From: Terrisporobacter petrolearius
GTDB taxonomy: Bacteria > Bacillota > Clostridia > Peptostreptococcales > Peptostreptococcaceae
Length of the DNA stretch: 64,000 nucleotides
Reading direction: 5' to 3' (one strand)
Assembly: GCF_032598785.1 (NCBI RefSeq)
Contig: NZ_CP102984.1
Positions 51,817-61,352 of the stretch are shown here, piece by piece. The notes below the pieces were generated by a model that was given only the letters and a program-made list of their open reading frames with translations, had not been told where the DNA came from and searched no databases. The translations under genes were made by a program, and so were the position numbers. How positions within the stretch are numbered: position 1 is the first letter of the stretch; the number at the start of each line of letters is the position of its first letter.

Positions 51817-52839
51817 TCAACTTCCTTTTTTAAAATATACATAGGCGAAAAATGGTGCGCCTATTAAAGCTGTAACTGCTCCTACTGGCAATTCTATTGG
51901 TGCGAAGGCTGTTCTGGAGATTAAATCTGATATTACCATTAGTCCCCCTCCAAATAAAAATGACATAGGTATAACATATTTATGATTTGAACCAAAGGCA
52001 TTTCTTACCACATGAGGTGCAATTAAATCCACGAATCCAATAGTCCCACTAAGTGCTACAGAACCACCTGTTAATATTGCGCAGTAAATAAATAACTGTC
52101 TTTTTACCTTATATGTATCCACACCTACAGCCTTAGCTTGTTCTTCTCCAAATGTAAGAATATCCATCTCTTTCGTATACTTAAATACACCCAACATACC
52201 AACTAAGAAAAATGGCAATATTAATCCTACGTAAGTCCATCCTCTCATTGCAAAACTACCCATTTGCCAAAGAGTTATACTTTTCAAATCATTGCTAAAA
52301 AATGCGGTCAAAGTAGTTAATAATGCATTTACAAATAAAGATAAAACCATACCTACAAGAACCACGGTATTATTTGACATGGTCTTATCTATTTTTGTTG
52401 AAAATATAATCACAGAAAACATAGTAATTAAGCCAAAAACAAATCCTATCAAAGGTAATGTAAATCCACCTATTAAGGGTAATGATATTTCTGTAACTAT
52501 TATAATTCCTGCTCCTAAAGAAGCTCCCGAAGATACCCCTAAAGTAAAAGGAGATGCCAATTCATTTTTTAGTATGGATTGAACTACTGCTCCACTAGTA
52601 GCTAAACAACCCCCAACTAAAAATGCTAATAATACTCTAGGTAACCTAAGTCTCCATATTATAGAAATATGTTTTGATGTAACATTTTCTGATAGATGTA
52701 AATTTAAGGTTTTATTACCTATTATGGACAGTGTATCAAATATACTTATATCAGAACTTCCTATAGACGTTCCTAACCAAATAATTACAAGTAACGAAAT
52801 TATACTTATGATTATCTTTTTTCTATTTGTTATATTCAT
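51817..52839 (-). CDS. btuC: cobalamin ABC transporter permease
   Basis: 340 residues with about ten helices and FecCD signatures: WRLRLPRVLLAFLVGG near the N-terminus and GTIGFVDLIAPHVVRN in the last third. Its start overlaps btuF by 17 bp, indicating coupling. Imports the corrinoid delivered by BtuF. Confidence 0.93.
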   Translation of the reverse strand: MNITNRKKIIISIISLLVIIWLGTSIGSSDISIFDTLSIIGNKTLNLHLSENVTSKHISIIWRLRLPRVLLAFLVGGCLATSGAVVQSILKNELASPFTLGVSSGASLGAGIIIVTEISLPLIGGFTLPLIGFVFGLITMFSVIIFSTKIDKTMSNNTVVLVGMVLSLFVNALLTTLTAFFSNDLKSITLWQMGSFAMRGWTYVGLILPFFLVGMLGVFKYTKEMDILTFGEEQAKAVGVDTYKVKRQLFIYCAILTGGSVALSGTIGFVDLIAPHVVRNAFGSNHKYVIPMSFLFGGGLMVISDLISRTAFAPIELPVGAVTALIGAPFFAYVYFKKGS

Positions 52840-53731
52840 CTGGATACACGGCTTTAGCCATTTCCTTCAAGGCTTTTATTATATTTTGAGTTGGGCGAGA
52901 AGATGAATCTGTATCTATATAATAAACCTCATTATTTTTCACAGCCTTAATATTTTCCCATCCATCACGAGATTTTATTTCTTTTTCTGGATTTTCTACA
53001 TAGTTAACTGTAGTTAATATTACATCTGGATTGGCATCTATTACAGATTCTTCACTAGGTGATATCCATGATTTTTGATCTTTAAATATATTTTCTGCTC
53101 CTAAAAGTTCAATCATTTCATTTAAAAATGTTGAATTACCAATACTATATAAAGTAGGTGCTGGACCTATTTCAATATACACTTTCTTTTTATCTTTTAT
53201 AGTTTTTCCAACTTTAGCTATTTTTTCTATTTCACTTTTCATATTAGAAACTATTTCTTCACCTTTATCTTTTTTATCAACTATAGAAGAAATACACTCT
53301 ATATCTTTATAAATTCCATCTATACTATCACTGCTAGGTATATAAACTACAGGTATGCCCACATCACTAAGAGATTTAAATGGATCACTTGAAGAACCTT
53401 CTTTATTATAACCTGAAGCTATGACAATGTCTGGATCCAATTCAATTATTGCCTCTGCATCTGGTGAAGTAAAATCCATTTTCTTTGCATCTTTATTTAC
53501 CCCTTCAATACCTTCTGAATATGTATCAATACATACAATCTTATCTCCCACACCTAAACCTGCTAATATTTCTGTATTAGAAGGCGCTGTAGATACTATT
53601 TTCTCAATATTCCTTGGTATATTAACTTTGTTTCCCTCCCTGTCTGTTACAGTTTGCTCTGTATTATTACTACATGCTACTGTAAAAAGCATTATCAAAC
53701 ATAATAACAATGGTAATAATTTTTTCTTCAT
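52823..53731 (-). CDS. btuF: cobalamin-binding lipoprotein
   Basis: 302 residues, signal with lipobox FTVACS. BtuF-like sequence: VSTAPSNTEILAGLG, DPDIVIASGY, and WISPSEESVIDANPDVIL. ATG with GGGAGAAAGC upstream. Riboswitch and terminator upstream strongly support corrinoid uptake rather than iron chelates. First gene of btuFCD. Confidence 0.93.
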   Translation of the reverse strand: MKKKLLPLLLCLIMLFTVACSNNTEQTVTDREGNKVNIPRNIEKIVSTAPSNTEILAGLGVGDKIVCIDTYSEGIEGVNKDAKKMDFTSPDAEAIIELDPDIVIASGYNKEGSSSDPFKSLSDVGIPVVYIPSSDSIDGIYKDIECISSIVDKKDKGEEIVSNMKSEIEKIAKVGKTIKDKKKVYIEIGPAPTLYSIGNSTFLNEMIELLGAENIFKDQKSWISPSEESVIDANPDVILTTVNYVENPEKEIKSRDGWENIKAVKNNEVYYIDTDSSSRPTQNIIKALKEMAKAVYPDEYNK

Positions 53732-53761
53732 AAGCTTTCTCCCTCTATAAATTTAGAATTT

Positions 53762-53789
53762 AAAAAAAGCCTAACCATAAGGCTAGGCT
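53762..53789 (-). terminator. cobalamin-riboswitch terminator
   Basis: GCCTAACC pairs with GGCTAGGC (one mismatch) and is followed by seven T on the minus strand. Located between the aptamer and btuF, the expected OFF-state terminator. Confidence 0.85.
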
Positions 53790-53861
53790 TCTATATCTGT
53801 ATTTTGACATTACATGTCTTTTAAGATACTTCCTTCACCCCGAAGAAATTCACTTTTAAAT

Positions 53862-54024
53862 TTAGGCAGGTTTCCTGACTTAGTATCAACCTACTCCTCA
53901 CCTTCCCATAAAATTTGCTTTCCAAATTCTACAGTGGTATATTGAGTTTCGTCCACATTACAGTAACGGGGGCTGTAGAGGAATTTCACCTCTTTCCCTA
54001 TTAATCTTTAAGAAGAACCTAAAT
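53862..54024 (-). promoter_or_regulatory. cobalamin (B12) riboswitch
   Basis: Read on the minus strand it has the standard blocks in order: GGTTC at the 5' side, AATAGGGAA, GGTGAAATTCCTC-ACAGCCCCCG, TACTGTAA, GGAAG followed by the B12-box-like GTCAGGAAACCTGCCT at the 3' side. It controls btuFCD. The rest of the 53732-54106 gap holds the terminator and an AT-rich promoter area. Confidence 0.95.
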
Positions 54025-54106
54025 TTATATAAAATTGTTTCTTAATATTATTGTAGCACATTCAAAGTTAGTTTTCATAAATTTAAAAACTAATATTATC
54101 ATTTTA

Positions 54107-55120
54107 TTATTTTTCTTCATAGAAACTTACATTTTTTATTATTATATCAACTGTACCATCTTCATTTTGTCTAACACTATATTTCATAGGATCTTCAAAA
54201 TCCACAAGATTTCCTTTTATATCAAATCCATTGTCTGTTTTTATACTTCTTTTTTTAAGTTTTTTCTCAACCCATTTTTTATCTATATTAAAATTAGTTT
54301 CAATTCCTCTGTCTACCATTAATTCTTTGAAACTTTCCTTTAAGTTGTCATCATCTATTGATTTTTCCACAAATTTTTCTATATCTACTTCTTCTTTTTC
54401 TTTTAGAGTATAGTTTAATAGACTTCTAACATCTTCTGCCTTTTTAATATTGTCAGACATGGCATTTGTTATCCAGTTGTCTGCAGTAGTTTTAAAAGTT
54501 TTTGTATTAAATTTATCATCTGTAACTTTTTCAGCATTTAAAAACTCAGTTATAAATCTTGATTTTTTCTCTGGATCTTCTTCTTTTTCTGAGTCTTTGT
54601 CTAATAACCTTAAATGGAATTCATCATTTACTCCACTAATACCAACGAGTGCACATTGCTTTTGTCTTCCTGTATCTGGAATCCCTATTTCATTACTTAC
54701 TATTTGTATGTTGAATTTTTCATCTAATAATTCTATAGAGTGAGTGTATAGTTTCTTATAATCTAATTTTACTATTCCTACATATTTTTCATCTTTCACA
54801 CTATATAAACAAATTGCTAAGTCACATGAGTCTATGTCTTCATATTTTTTCATTATATCAAATAGGAATGAAGCTATTTCTTTTGAATTATGAACGAAAG
54901 TATCATCATCATAGATTATTTGCTCACAACAATTTTTTATTATATTTTCATTGTAATCTTTAAATACTGCCTTTCTTAAATCGTCATCTTTTGCTGCTCT
55001 ATTAATTATTTTTTGGAAAAACTTATCTACCTCTATATTATTTTTTCCTTCAAAATCGTTTAGTATTGGACCTTCACTATTTCTATCAAGAACATGAATA
55101 ATATACTTATGTATAACCAT
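54107..55120 (-). CDS. nucleoid-associated protein NdpA/YejK-like
   Basis: 337 residues, full length for the family. Starts MVIHKYIIHVLDRNSEGPIL, with the typical central 'ALVGISGVNDEFHLRLLDK' and C-terminal FKELMVDRGIETNF segments (quoted in part). Family members bind the nucleoid; their detailed role is poorly known. GGGAGG SD. It sits 23 bp downstream of the pseudouridine synthase gene and may be co-transcribed with it. Confidence 0.85.
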   Translation of the reverse strand: MVIHKYIIHVLDRNSEGPILNDFEGKNNIEVDKFFQKIINRAAKDDDLRKAVFKDYNENIIKNCCEQIIYDDDTFVHNSKEIASFLFDIMKKYEDIDSCDLAICLYSVKDEKYVGIVKLDYKKLYTHSIELLDEKFNIQIVSNEIGIPDTGRQKQCALVGISGVNDEFHLRLLDKDSEKEEDPEKKSRFITEFLNAEKVTDDKFNTKTFKTTADNWITNAMSDNIKKAEDVRSLLNYTLKEKEEVDIEKFVEKSIDDDNLKESFKELMVDRGIETNFNIDKKWVEKKLKKRSIKTDNGFDIKGNLVDFEDPMKYSVRQNEDGTVDIIIKNVSFYEEK

Positions 55121-55143
55121 ATCTAATAACCTCCCTAAATTTT

Positions 55144-56049
55144 TTATTTTAATTTTTCTATTAATTCTTCCATATCTTTTGGAAGTGGTGCCTTAAACTC
55201 TAAATCTTCTCTAGTTCTTGGTTGTTTAAACTTCAAACTGAAAGCATGTAAAGCTTGTCTATTAATTAAGTTTTCATCCACATACCCATATAACTCATCA
55301 CCTATTATTCCATGACCTATATGATTTAGATGAACTCGTATTTGATGTGTTCTTCCCGTTTCTAGTTTTAGTTTTAAAACTGTAGCATTTTTTAATCTTT
55401 CTATTACTTCAAAATGTGTTACTGATGGTTGTCCTTCTTCATGAACTATTCTTTTTATACTATCATCCGTAGGTCTGTATATTGGCTCATTTATAGTTCC
55501 AAAATCTTCTTTAACTACACCTTTTACTACAGCTATGTACATTTTCTCTACTTTATCTTCTTTCATATCTGATGATAATACAAATTGAGCATAAGGATTT
55601 TTCGCCACAATAACTAAGCCTGATGTGTTCATATCAAGTCTATTTACAAATCTTATTTTTACATTTTCACTTTTTTCCACAACATAATGTGTAACACCAT
55701 TGGCAATAGTGTTTTCAAAGTGGCTCTTTGTTGGATGAACTACCATAAATGGTGGTTTATTTACCATTATTATATCAAAATCATCATATAAAATAGGTAA
55801 CTTTAAATCTTGAGGCTTAAAATCTGCCATATCTTCCTCAATTTTAACTTCAATTAAATCACCTTTATTTATTTTATCTCCTGGTCTAATATATTCATGA
55901 TTTACTTTTACAGTTTTGTATCTTTTCATTTTTGATAAAGATCTTACTGAAAAGTTTAGCTTATCTAATAGTACTTCTTTTAACGTTAAATTTTCATCTT
56001 CATTTATATATGAAATAATATTATATTTTTGATCTTCTTTTCTAAACAT
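55144..56049 (-). CDS. RluA/RluD-family pseudouridine synthase
   Basis: 301 residues: an N-terminal S4-like domain (about 15-75; LNFSVRSLSKMKRYKTVKVN, here quoted in part), then the synthase domain with catalytic Asp in RFVNRLDMNTSGLV (about 135). GRTHQIRVHLNHIGHGIIGDELYG (quoted in part) is the RNA-binding C-terminal motif. The usual HRLD is NRLD here. Modifies uridines in rRNA or tRNA; the target is not predictable. AGGTGAG SD. Confidence 0.9.
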   Translation of the reverse strand: MFRKEDQKYNIISYINEDENLTLKEVLLDKLNFSVRSLSKMKRYKTVKVNHEYIRPGDKINKGDLIEVKIEEDMADFKPQDLKLPILYDDFDIIMVNKPPFMVVHPTKSHFENTIANGVTHYVVEKSENVKIRFVNRLDMNTSGLVIVAKNPYAQFVLSSDMKEDKVEKMYIAVVKGVVKEDFGTINEPIYRPTDDSIKRIVHEEGQPSVTHFEVIERLKNATVLKLKLETGRTHQIRVHLNHIGHGIIGDELYGYVDENLINRQALHAFSLKFKQPRTREDLEFKAPLPKDMEELIEKLK

Positions 56050-56115
56050 GTGCTCACCTACTTTTACTTAATATTATTTATCTTACCATAATTTCATATA
56101 TTTATATAAGTAAAA

Positions 56116-56150
56116 GAAAAAAAATCACACCATAATTTGTGTGATTTTGA
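56116..56150 (-). terminator. terminator of the YbaK-type gene
   Basis: AAAATCACAC pairs with GTGTGATTTT, followed by a long T-run on the minus strand. Confidence 0.85.
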
Positions 56151-56164
56151 ATATTTAATAAAAT

Positions 56165-56662
56165 TTATTTAACTTCTTCCATTTCTTCATATCCTTTGCA
56201 AACATCTATCCACTTCTGTGAATGAGAAAATCTTTCTAGCTCATCACAAGTTAGTTCTATAGATGAATTACTACTTCCTGCTGCTGGGAAAATTGTATCA
56301 AATCTCTTCATGGAAACATCTAAATATACTTTTACTTGATCATTTTTAATGGCAAAGGGACATACGCCTCCTATACCATGACCTATGTATTCTAATACTT
56401 CCCCTGGTGTCAACATTTTAGCTTTATGTCCAAATTCGCTTTTAAATTTCTTATTGTCAATTTTAGCATCACCAGCTGTAACAATTAATATGGCATTATC
56501 ACCTTCTTTGTTTTTGAAGGAAAGTGTCTTTGCAATTCTAGCTGGAATAACTCCCACTGCCTGGGCTGCCAATTCAACTGTTGCTGAAGATAACTCATGT
56601 TCCATAATATCATTATCTTTATTGTACTCTTTAAAAAATTCTTTAACCTTTTCTACCGACAT
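56165..56662 (-). CDS. YbaK/EbsC-family aminoacyl-tRNA deacylase
   Basis: 165 residues: SSATVELAAQAVGVIPARIAKTLSF near the start (quoted in part), TAGDAKIDNKKFK with the conserved Lys, and GHGIGGVCPFAI, the family glycine loop. Hydrolyses mischarged tRNA, e.g. Cys-tRNA(Pro), in the cytosol; exact specificity is uncertain. GGAGGTG SD. Single gene. Confidence 0.88.
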   Translation of the reverse strand: MSVEKVKEFFKEYNKDNDIMEHELSSATVELAAQAVGVIPARIAKTLSFKNKEGDNAILIVTAGDAKIDNKKFKSEFGHKAKMLTPGEVLEYIGHGIGGVCPFAIKNDQVKVYLDVSMKRFDTIFPAAGSSNSSIELTCDELERFSHSQKWIDVCKGYEEMEEVK

Positions 56663-56891
56663 AATCTTACACCTCCATTTACAACATTTTCATATAATTA
56701 TTCCCAAAATAAGTATATCATATAAAATTATTTAAAGAATATAATTCCATCTTTTTTAAATTATTAAAATAAATAGAGGTTTTTATCTCTTTTTGTATAA
56801 ATATTTACATTACAACATATTTTTATAATGAAGAATATTTCCTAAATTTACATATATTTGATATAATACAACTAATAAATGAGGTGAAAAA

Positions 56892-57692
56892 ATGGGGAGA
56901 ATTATAACAATAAATTCTAATAAAGTACAAAAATCTCTTGAGACTAGAGATATTTTACATAAAAAATTAATTGAAGTTGGATTTGATGTTGACTATGAAT
57001 ATAACCCTAAAGCAGAATTAATAATATCTATAGGTGGAGATGGTTGCTTTTTGCAAACTATTCGAGATTATAATCTTCCAAGCATACCTTTAGCAGGAAT
57101 TAATACTGGCCATTTAGGTTTTTTTCCAGATATAACTCCAAAGGATATAGATGCTTTTATTCAATCTTATTTGCAAGAGGATTACGTAACTCAGGAGTTA
57201 CCTCTTCTTCAAACTAAAGTTGCCACTAACCATGGCTGTTTTAACATTTTTGGCATAAATGAAGCTGTTGTTAAGGGCGATAAATCCAGAACCATTCATC
57301 TAAAATTAGATATAAACAACAAGCGTGTACAAAACTTTAGTGGGGATGGTTTAATAATATCAACATCCGCCGGTTCTACTGCCTATAATTATGCCGTAGG
57401 TGGTAGTATTGTTGACACAAGTTTAAACGTTATTCAAGTAGCACCCATATCACCAATAAACACAAATGCTTATAGATGTTTCACATCAAGCATTATATGT
57501 TCACATGACTCTGTTGTTAATGTATCTCCAGAGTGTGAATTTGAAAATTCTACCCTAGTCGTGGTAGATGGTTTAGAGTATAATTTTAATGAAATAGATA
57601 ATATAAGTCTTTCCATATCAGATAGAAAAATCAAACTCCTTAGAACATCAAATTATGAGTTTTGGAGCAGGGTGTGTGAGAAATTCTTATAA
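56892..57692 (+). CDS. nadK: NAD kinase
   Basis: 266 residues: SIGGDGCFLQTIRDY (GGDG motif, about 51), INTGHLGFFPDI, FGINEAVVKG, and TSAGSTAYNYAVGGSIV. Phosphorylates NAD to NADP in the cytosol. On the short side for the family, as in other Clostridia. GAGGTG SD. Followed 18 bp later by the phosphodiesterase gene, likely an operon. Confidence 0.92.
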   Translation: MGRIITINSNKVQKSLETRDILHKKLIEVGFDVDYEYNPKAELIISIGGDGCFLQTIRDYNLPSIPLAGINTGHLGFFPDITPKDIDAFIQSYLQEDYVTQELPLLQTKVATNHGCFNIFGINEAVVKGDKSRTIHLKLDINNKRVQNFSGDGLIISTSAGSTAYNYAVGGSIVDTSLNVIQVAPISPINTNAYRCFTSSIICSHDSVVNVSPECEFENSTLVVVDGLEYNFNEIDNISLSISDRKIKLLRTSNYEFWSRVCEKFL

Positions 57693-57710
57693 ATTATAGG
57701 AGGAAAGAAT

Positions 57711-58313
57711 ATGAAAATTGGAGTTCTTAGTGATACTCATGGAAGTTTACCTTATTTAGAAAAAGCATTAGATGCATTGTCAGACTGTGATATATTACTT
57801 CATCTTGGTGATGTATTATACCATGGACCTAGAAATGATCTTCCTGAAGGATATAACCCAAAAGCTGTAATAGAAATAGTAAATAAACTAGATAATATTA
57901 CAATAGCTAGAGGTAACTGTGATGCTGATGTAGATCAAATGGTTATAAATCATCCAATTGAATCTCCTTTTGTACATAAAAAAATAGATAACATTAGTGT
58001 ACTTATGGATCACGGTTATGAATCATCAAGAGAAGATATAATAAATAAAGCCAGAGAATTAGGTGTAGATATACTTATTCAAGGTCATACTCATGTAAAA
58101 GAATTATCTGTAGATAGAGATATTATAATTCTAAATCCTGGTAGTACTTCCATCCCAAAAGATGGTACTTATTCTGTAGCAACAATAGAAATATTAAATG
58201 ATGACAATACAGAAGATGAGTTTGAATTAGAGATTAATCTAATAGATATAAATACAAAAGAAATAATTGATATTGATAATTGTGATTGCGAAGACGGATG
58301 TGATTGTAAATAA
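57711..58313 (+). CDS. YfcE/MJ0936-type metallophosphodiesterase with cysteine tail
   Basis: 200 residues. Two-metal calcineurin-like motifs: VLSDTHGSL, LHLGDVLYHGP, ARGNCDAD, DHGYES, QGHTHVKE, ILNPGS. Acts on phosphodiester substrates with Mn2+ in known homologues. Unusually, about 25 extra C-terminal residues end in a CDCEDGCDC cluster, a possible metal-binding tail. GGAGGAAAG SD. Second gene of the nadK operon. Confidence 0.9.
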   Translation: MKIGVLSDTHGSLPYLEKALDALSDCDILLHLGDVLYHGPRNDLPEGYNPKAVIEIVNKLDNITIARGNCDADVDQMVINHPIESPFVHKKIDNISVLMDHGYESSREDIINKARELGVDILIQGHTHVKELSVDRDIIILNPGSTSIPKDGTYSVATIEILNDDNTEDEFELEINLIDINTKEIIDIDNCDCEDGCDCK

Positions 58314-58327
58314 AAATTATAAGTAAT

Positions 58328-58359
58328 AAAAAGGCTAACTTTAAAGTTAGCCTTCTTTT
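58328..58359. terminator. bidirectional terminator after the nadK operon
   Basis: AAAAAGGCTAACTTTAAAGTTAGCCTTCTTTT, a stem with almost no loop, between convergent genes; it covers the end of the AI-2E gene. Confidence 0.85.
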
Positions 58360-59428
58360 ATAATATATCTACTTTTTCTAATATGTCATGCATAACTAAT
58401 AATCCTAAAAAGAATATTATGCCTAGTATTCCTCCTACCTGTATACCTACAAATATAGCTATTATTGTAAGCAATGGACTTATTCCCACATTTGCTGATA
58501 CTAACTTTGGCTCTAATATTTGTCTAAGTATTGATAATCCTATAAATACTATTGCTATTCCTATGGATACAACGTAATTTTCTATAACAAAGTAATAAAT
58601 TATAACTGGAACAAATATTACAATTATACCTAAGAAAGGTATTAAGTCTAGTAATGCTCCTATTATAGCTAAAGGTAATCCATAAGGAACCTTAAATACT
58701 GAGAAACTTATCCATATAACTAAAAATGTAATACTCATTAGAATTGTATACGCTTTTATGTAACCTTTTATTGAATACATTATTTCATTTTTTACTCTAC
58801 GAACTTTTATTTTTGTGTCATCTGTAAAAATACTTAAAAAAGCATTCTCTATTTTATCAAAATCCTTAGCTATAAAATATGTAGACATAAATAATGTTAT
58901 TATTATAAGCACTACTGTTGGCAAAGATGTTGCCAAATCTATTATTTTAGCTAACATTGTCTTAGCTATATCAGCAAGGTTCTTCCCGTAATTTGCTACT
59001 AAGCTTTGAATATCTATACTACTGTTAGATATTCCCTGAAAATAGTTAACATATTTATCTAGGTTGCTTACCCAATCGTTTATCATTGTTCCCAAATATG
59101 AATAACTATTACTGTCTATGTTATTCAAAAAAGAAACTAAATGTTGACTTCCTTTTACTAGTAAAAATGAAGCTAAAAATATAACTAAACCAACACCTAA
59201 TAAACTTAAAAATAAAGTTGATATTCCTTTATTCACTTTAAACCTTCTTTTTAGTTTTTCAGATATAGGATTTATAATAACCGCTAACAAACCTGCTATA
59301 AAGAACGGAGCTATATACCCAAAAGTTTTTACAACTAATAAAAACAGTATTAAATATATAACAAAAAATATTACATTATTTTTTAACTTATGTAAAAAGG
59401 ATTTATTCAATACAGACACACTCATCAT
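58358..59428 (-). CDS. AI-2E family (YtvI/PerM-like) membrane transporter
   Basis: 356 residues, about eight helices in the family order, with the conserved C-terminal pattern LVSANVGISPLLTIIAIFVGIQVGGILG (quoted in part) and central YVNYFQGISNSS loop. Family members export small signals or ions (AI-2, Na+); the substrate here is unknown. The start is within ATGATGAGTGTG, preceded by GAAGGGA. Confidence 0.88.
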   Translation of the reverse strand: MMSVSVLNKSFLHKLKNNVIFFVIYLILFLLVVKTFGYIAPFFIAGLLAVIINPISEKLKRRFKVNKGISTLFLSLLGVGLVIFLASFLLVKGSQHLVSFLNNIDSNSYSYLGTMINDWVSNLDKYVNYFQGISNSSIDIQSLVANYGKNLADIAKTMLAKIIDLATSLPTVVLIIITLFMSTYFIAKDFDKIENAFLSIFTDDTKIKVRRVKNEIMYSIKGYIKAYTILMSITFLVIWISFSVFKVPYGLPLAIIGALLDLIPFLGIIVIFVPVIIYYFVIENYVVSIGIAIVFIGLSILRQILEPKLVSANVGISPLLTIIAIFVGIQVGGILGIIFFLGLLVMHDILEKVDIL

Positions 59429-59498
59429 TCCCTTCTATATCTTGGATTGTATTCTCAATATAATCTTTATATATAAAATCCACCTTATTTAAAAATAC

Positions 59499-59531
59499 AA
59501 ATAAAACACTGTTTAAAACAGTGCTTTATTT
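59499..59531 (-). terminator. terminator of the CNNM-type transporter gene
   Basis: ACACTGTTT / AAAACAGTG core stem with A/T flanks (AAATAA…TTATTT). Confidence 0.75.
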
Positions 59532-59532
59532 G

Positions 59533-60786
59533 CTATAACATTATTCTGATTTTCTTTATTCTGTTTTTGTCTACTGACTCTATATTAAATTTAACCCTAT
59601 CTACTTCTATAACTTCATTTTCTTCTGGTATGTGTTTGATATATCCTATAATATATCCTCCTATAGAGTCAAATTCTTCAGATTCTAAATTAATATTTAA
59701 AACTTCATTTACGTCGCTAATTTTAGTACTTCCTTCAACAAGGAACTCATTAGAACTAATTACTTCTATTTCATCTTCATCCTCATCAAATTCATCTTCT
59801 ATGTCACCGACTATAACTTCTACTAAATCTTCTATTGTTATTAAACCTGCTGTACCACCATATTCATCTACTACAATGGCCATTTGGCTTTTGTCCTTTT
59901 TCATTTCTTCAAGAAGTTGAGTAATTTTCTTAAATTCATAAGTAAAGAAAGGATCTCTAATATATTGTTTTATATCAAAATTTTCTATTTCTTCATCATT
60001 TAAGAATATTACATCTTTTATATTTAATATGCCTATAATATCGTCAATTGTCTCTTCATATACAGGCATTCTGCTTAACTTTTCTGTTTTAAATAATTCA
60101 ATTATTTCTTCATAACTATCTTCTTCATCAATAGCTACAATATCTAGTCTTTGAACCATAGCTTCTTTTGCTTGCATATCACCAAATTCAAAAACATTAT
60201 TGATTATTTCTCTTTCTTCCATTTCTAATAAACCTTCTTCATGACTTACATTTACCATGGTTTTTAACTCTTCTTCTGTAATAAATGGTCTTACACCATG
60301 ATCATCTACACCAAGAAGTTTAAATATTATTTTTGTAATAACATTAAATATCGCCACTACTGGCTTTAATATTATCATAAAAAATTTAATTGGCTTAGCC
60401 ACCATTAATGCTACTTTTTCAGGAGTACTAGCTGATATAGTTTTTGGTGTTATTTCTCCAAAAACTAATACTAATACAGTCATCAAAGCTGTGGCTGCTG
60501 CTACACCTTGTGATCCCCATATAGTTATAAATAATGAAGTAGATATAGATGTTGCTGCTATATTAACTATGTTATTTCCTATTAAAATGGATGTAAGCAA
60601 TCTATTGGAATTCTCAATTAAAGAACCTACTAATTTTGCTCCTCTAATTCCATCTTCCTCCATATGTCTTATTTTTATTCTGCTAAGTGACATTAATGCT
60701 GTCTCAGATGCAGAGAAAAATCCTGACGCTATTAATAAAATTACTAATAAAACTATTTGAACCAAACTACCGGTCGAACTATCCAA
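59533..60786 (-). CDS. CNNM/CorC-type transporter (HlyC/CorC family) with CBS domains
   Basis: 417 residues: DUF21/CNNM membrane domain (about 1-190; FSASETALMSLSRIKIRHM, and ITPKTISASTPEKVAL), two CBS domains (about 205-330, with MVQRLDIVAIDEE), then a CorC_HlyC domain (STKISDVNEVLNI…DSIGGYIIGYIKHIPEENE, in parts). Homologues such as MpfA export Mg2+. TTG start, with GGAG about 11 nt upstream and an extended -10 (TATGCTATAAT, TATAAT at 60830-60835) further up. No M-box leader is recognised. Confidence 0.88.
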   Translation of the reverse strand: MDSSTGSLVQIVLLVILLIASGFFSASETALMSLSRIKIRHMEEDGIRGAKLVGSLIENSNRLLTSILIGNNIVNIAATSISTSLFITIWGSQGVAAATALMTVLVLVFGEITPKTISASTPEKVALMVAKPIKFFMIILKPVVAIFNVITKIIFKLLGVDDHGVRPFITEEELKTMVNVSHEEGLLEMEEREIINNVFEFGDMQAKEAMVQRLDIVAIDEEDSYEEIIELFKTEKLSRMPVYEETIDDIIGILNIKDVIFLNDEEIENFDIKQYIRDPFFTYEFKKITQLLEEMKKDKSQMAIVVDEYGGTAGLITIEDLVEVIVGDIEDEFDEDEDEIEVISSNEFLVEGSTKISDVNEVLNINLESEEFDSIGGYIIGYIKHIPEENEVIEVDRVKFNIESVDKNRIKKIRIML

Positions 60787-61029
60787 CCTTTACCACTCTC
60801 CTACGTATATATATTTTATATTATTAAGTATTATAGCATAAGTTAACCTCATTTTAAATTAATTAATTTTATTAAATGGTCATTGTAAATATTATATCCA
60901 TTATGTCCCTTATTAATTTAAACTTATCATAAATAAATCAATAACAAAAACACTGAAAAAAATTATCTTGAAAAAAAAAGTTTTTTTTATCATTTTGTGT
61001 CATTTTATGAATATTTACATATATTAAAA

Positions 61030-61242
61030 TTAAGAAAGGCTAATACAGAGTCTTTCTTACAACAATAATATTTTGTTGTTACTCCTTTGTTGATATTTAT
61101 TTCTGAGCTTCGTAAAAAAATGTATAAAATTCTAAATAACGGAAAGAATTATATATGAGAGCGGAAATTATATATCTCTCCCCCTAATAAGTATATATTT
61201 TTAAGGCATCTACTATTCCCCCAGTAGGTGCCTCCTTTTTTT
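61030..61242 (+). ncRNA. candidate structured small RNA of unknown family
   Basis: In the 566-bp gap between 60787 and 61352 the + strand forms a series of stem-loops. These are AAGAAAG/CTTTCTT (61032-61058), ACAACAA/TTGTTGT (61059-61079), GAGAG/CTCTC (61157-61180) and a strong terminator at 61204-61242. Nothing on the + strand follows, so the terminator should end an independent transcript. A 10-codon ORF (61155-61187, MRAEIIYLSP) lies inside. It does not match 6S, SRP, RNase P or tmRNA as I know them. 60836-61030 is AT-rich with nothing recognised apart from a possible promoter. Confidence 0.35.
61204..61242 (+). terminator. intrinsic terminator on the + strand in the sbcC upstream gap
   Basis: AGGCATCTACT pairs with AGTAGGTGCCT (one wobble) around an ATTCCCCC loop and is followed by TCC and seven T. 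It has no obvious gene to serve, which suggests a small RNA. Confidence 0.8.
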
Positions 61243-61321
61243 ATTCATTATTAAATCCATTGACAACCCTTAATTTAGGAGTTTTCACAGTTTTAAAATC
61301 AATCATAATTTCCTAACATGT

Positions 61322-61351
61322 AAAAAACCGACCTTTTAAGGCCGGTTTTAA
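61322..61351 (-). terminator. terminator of sbcC
   Basis: AAAACCG-CCTT / AAGG-CGGTTTT type stem directly after the sbcC stop on the minus strand. Confidence 0.85.
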
Positions 61352-61352
61352 T

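Noticed and set aside
60787..60960. M-box magnesium riboswitch before the CNNM-type gene
   Set aside because: The spacer is AT-rich and lacks the conserved M-box blocks; only a plain extended -10 promoter is seen.
24129..61332. Shared 16-mer CCTAACATGTAAAAAA at about 24132 and 61312
   Set aside because: Both copies lie beside terminators and the match does not extend; in AT-rich DNA of this length it is likely coincidence.
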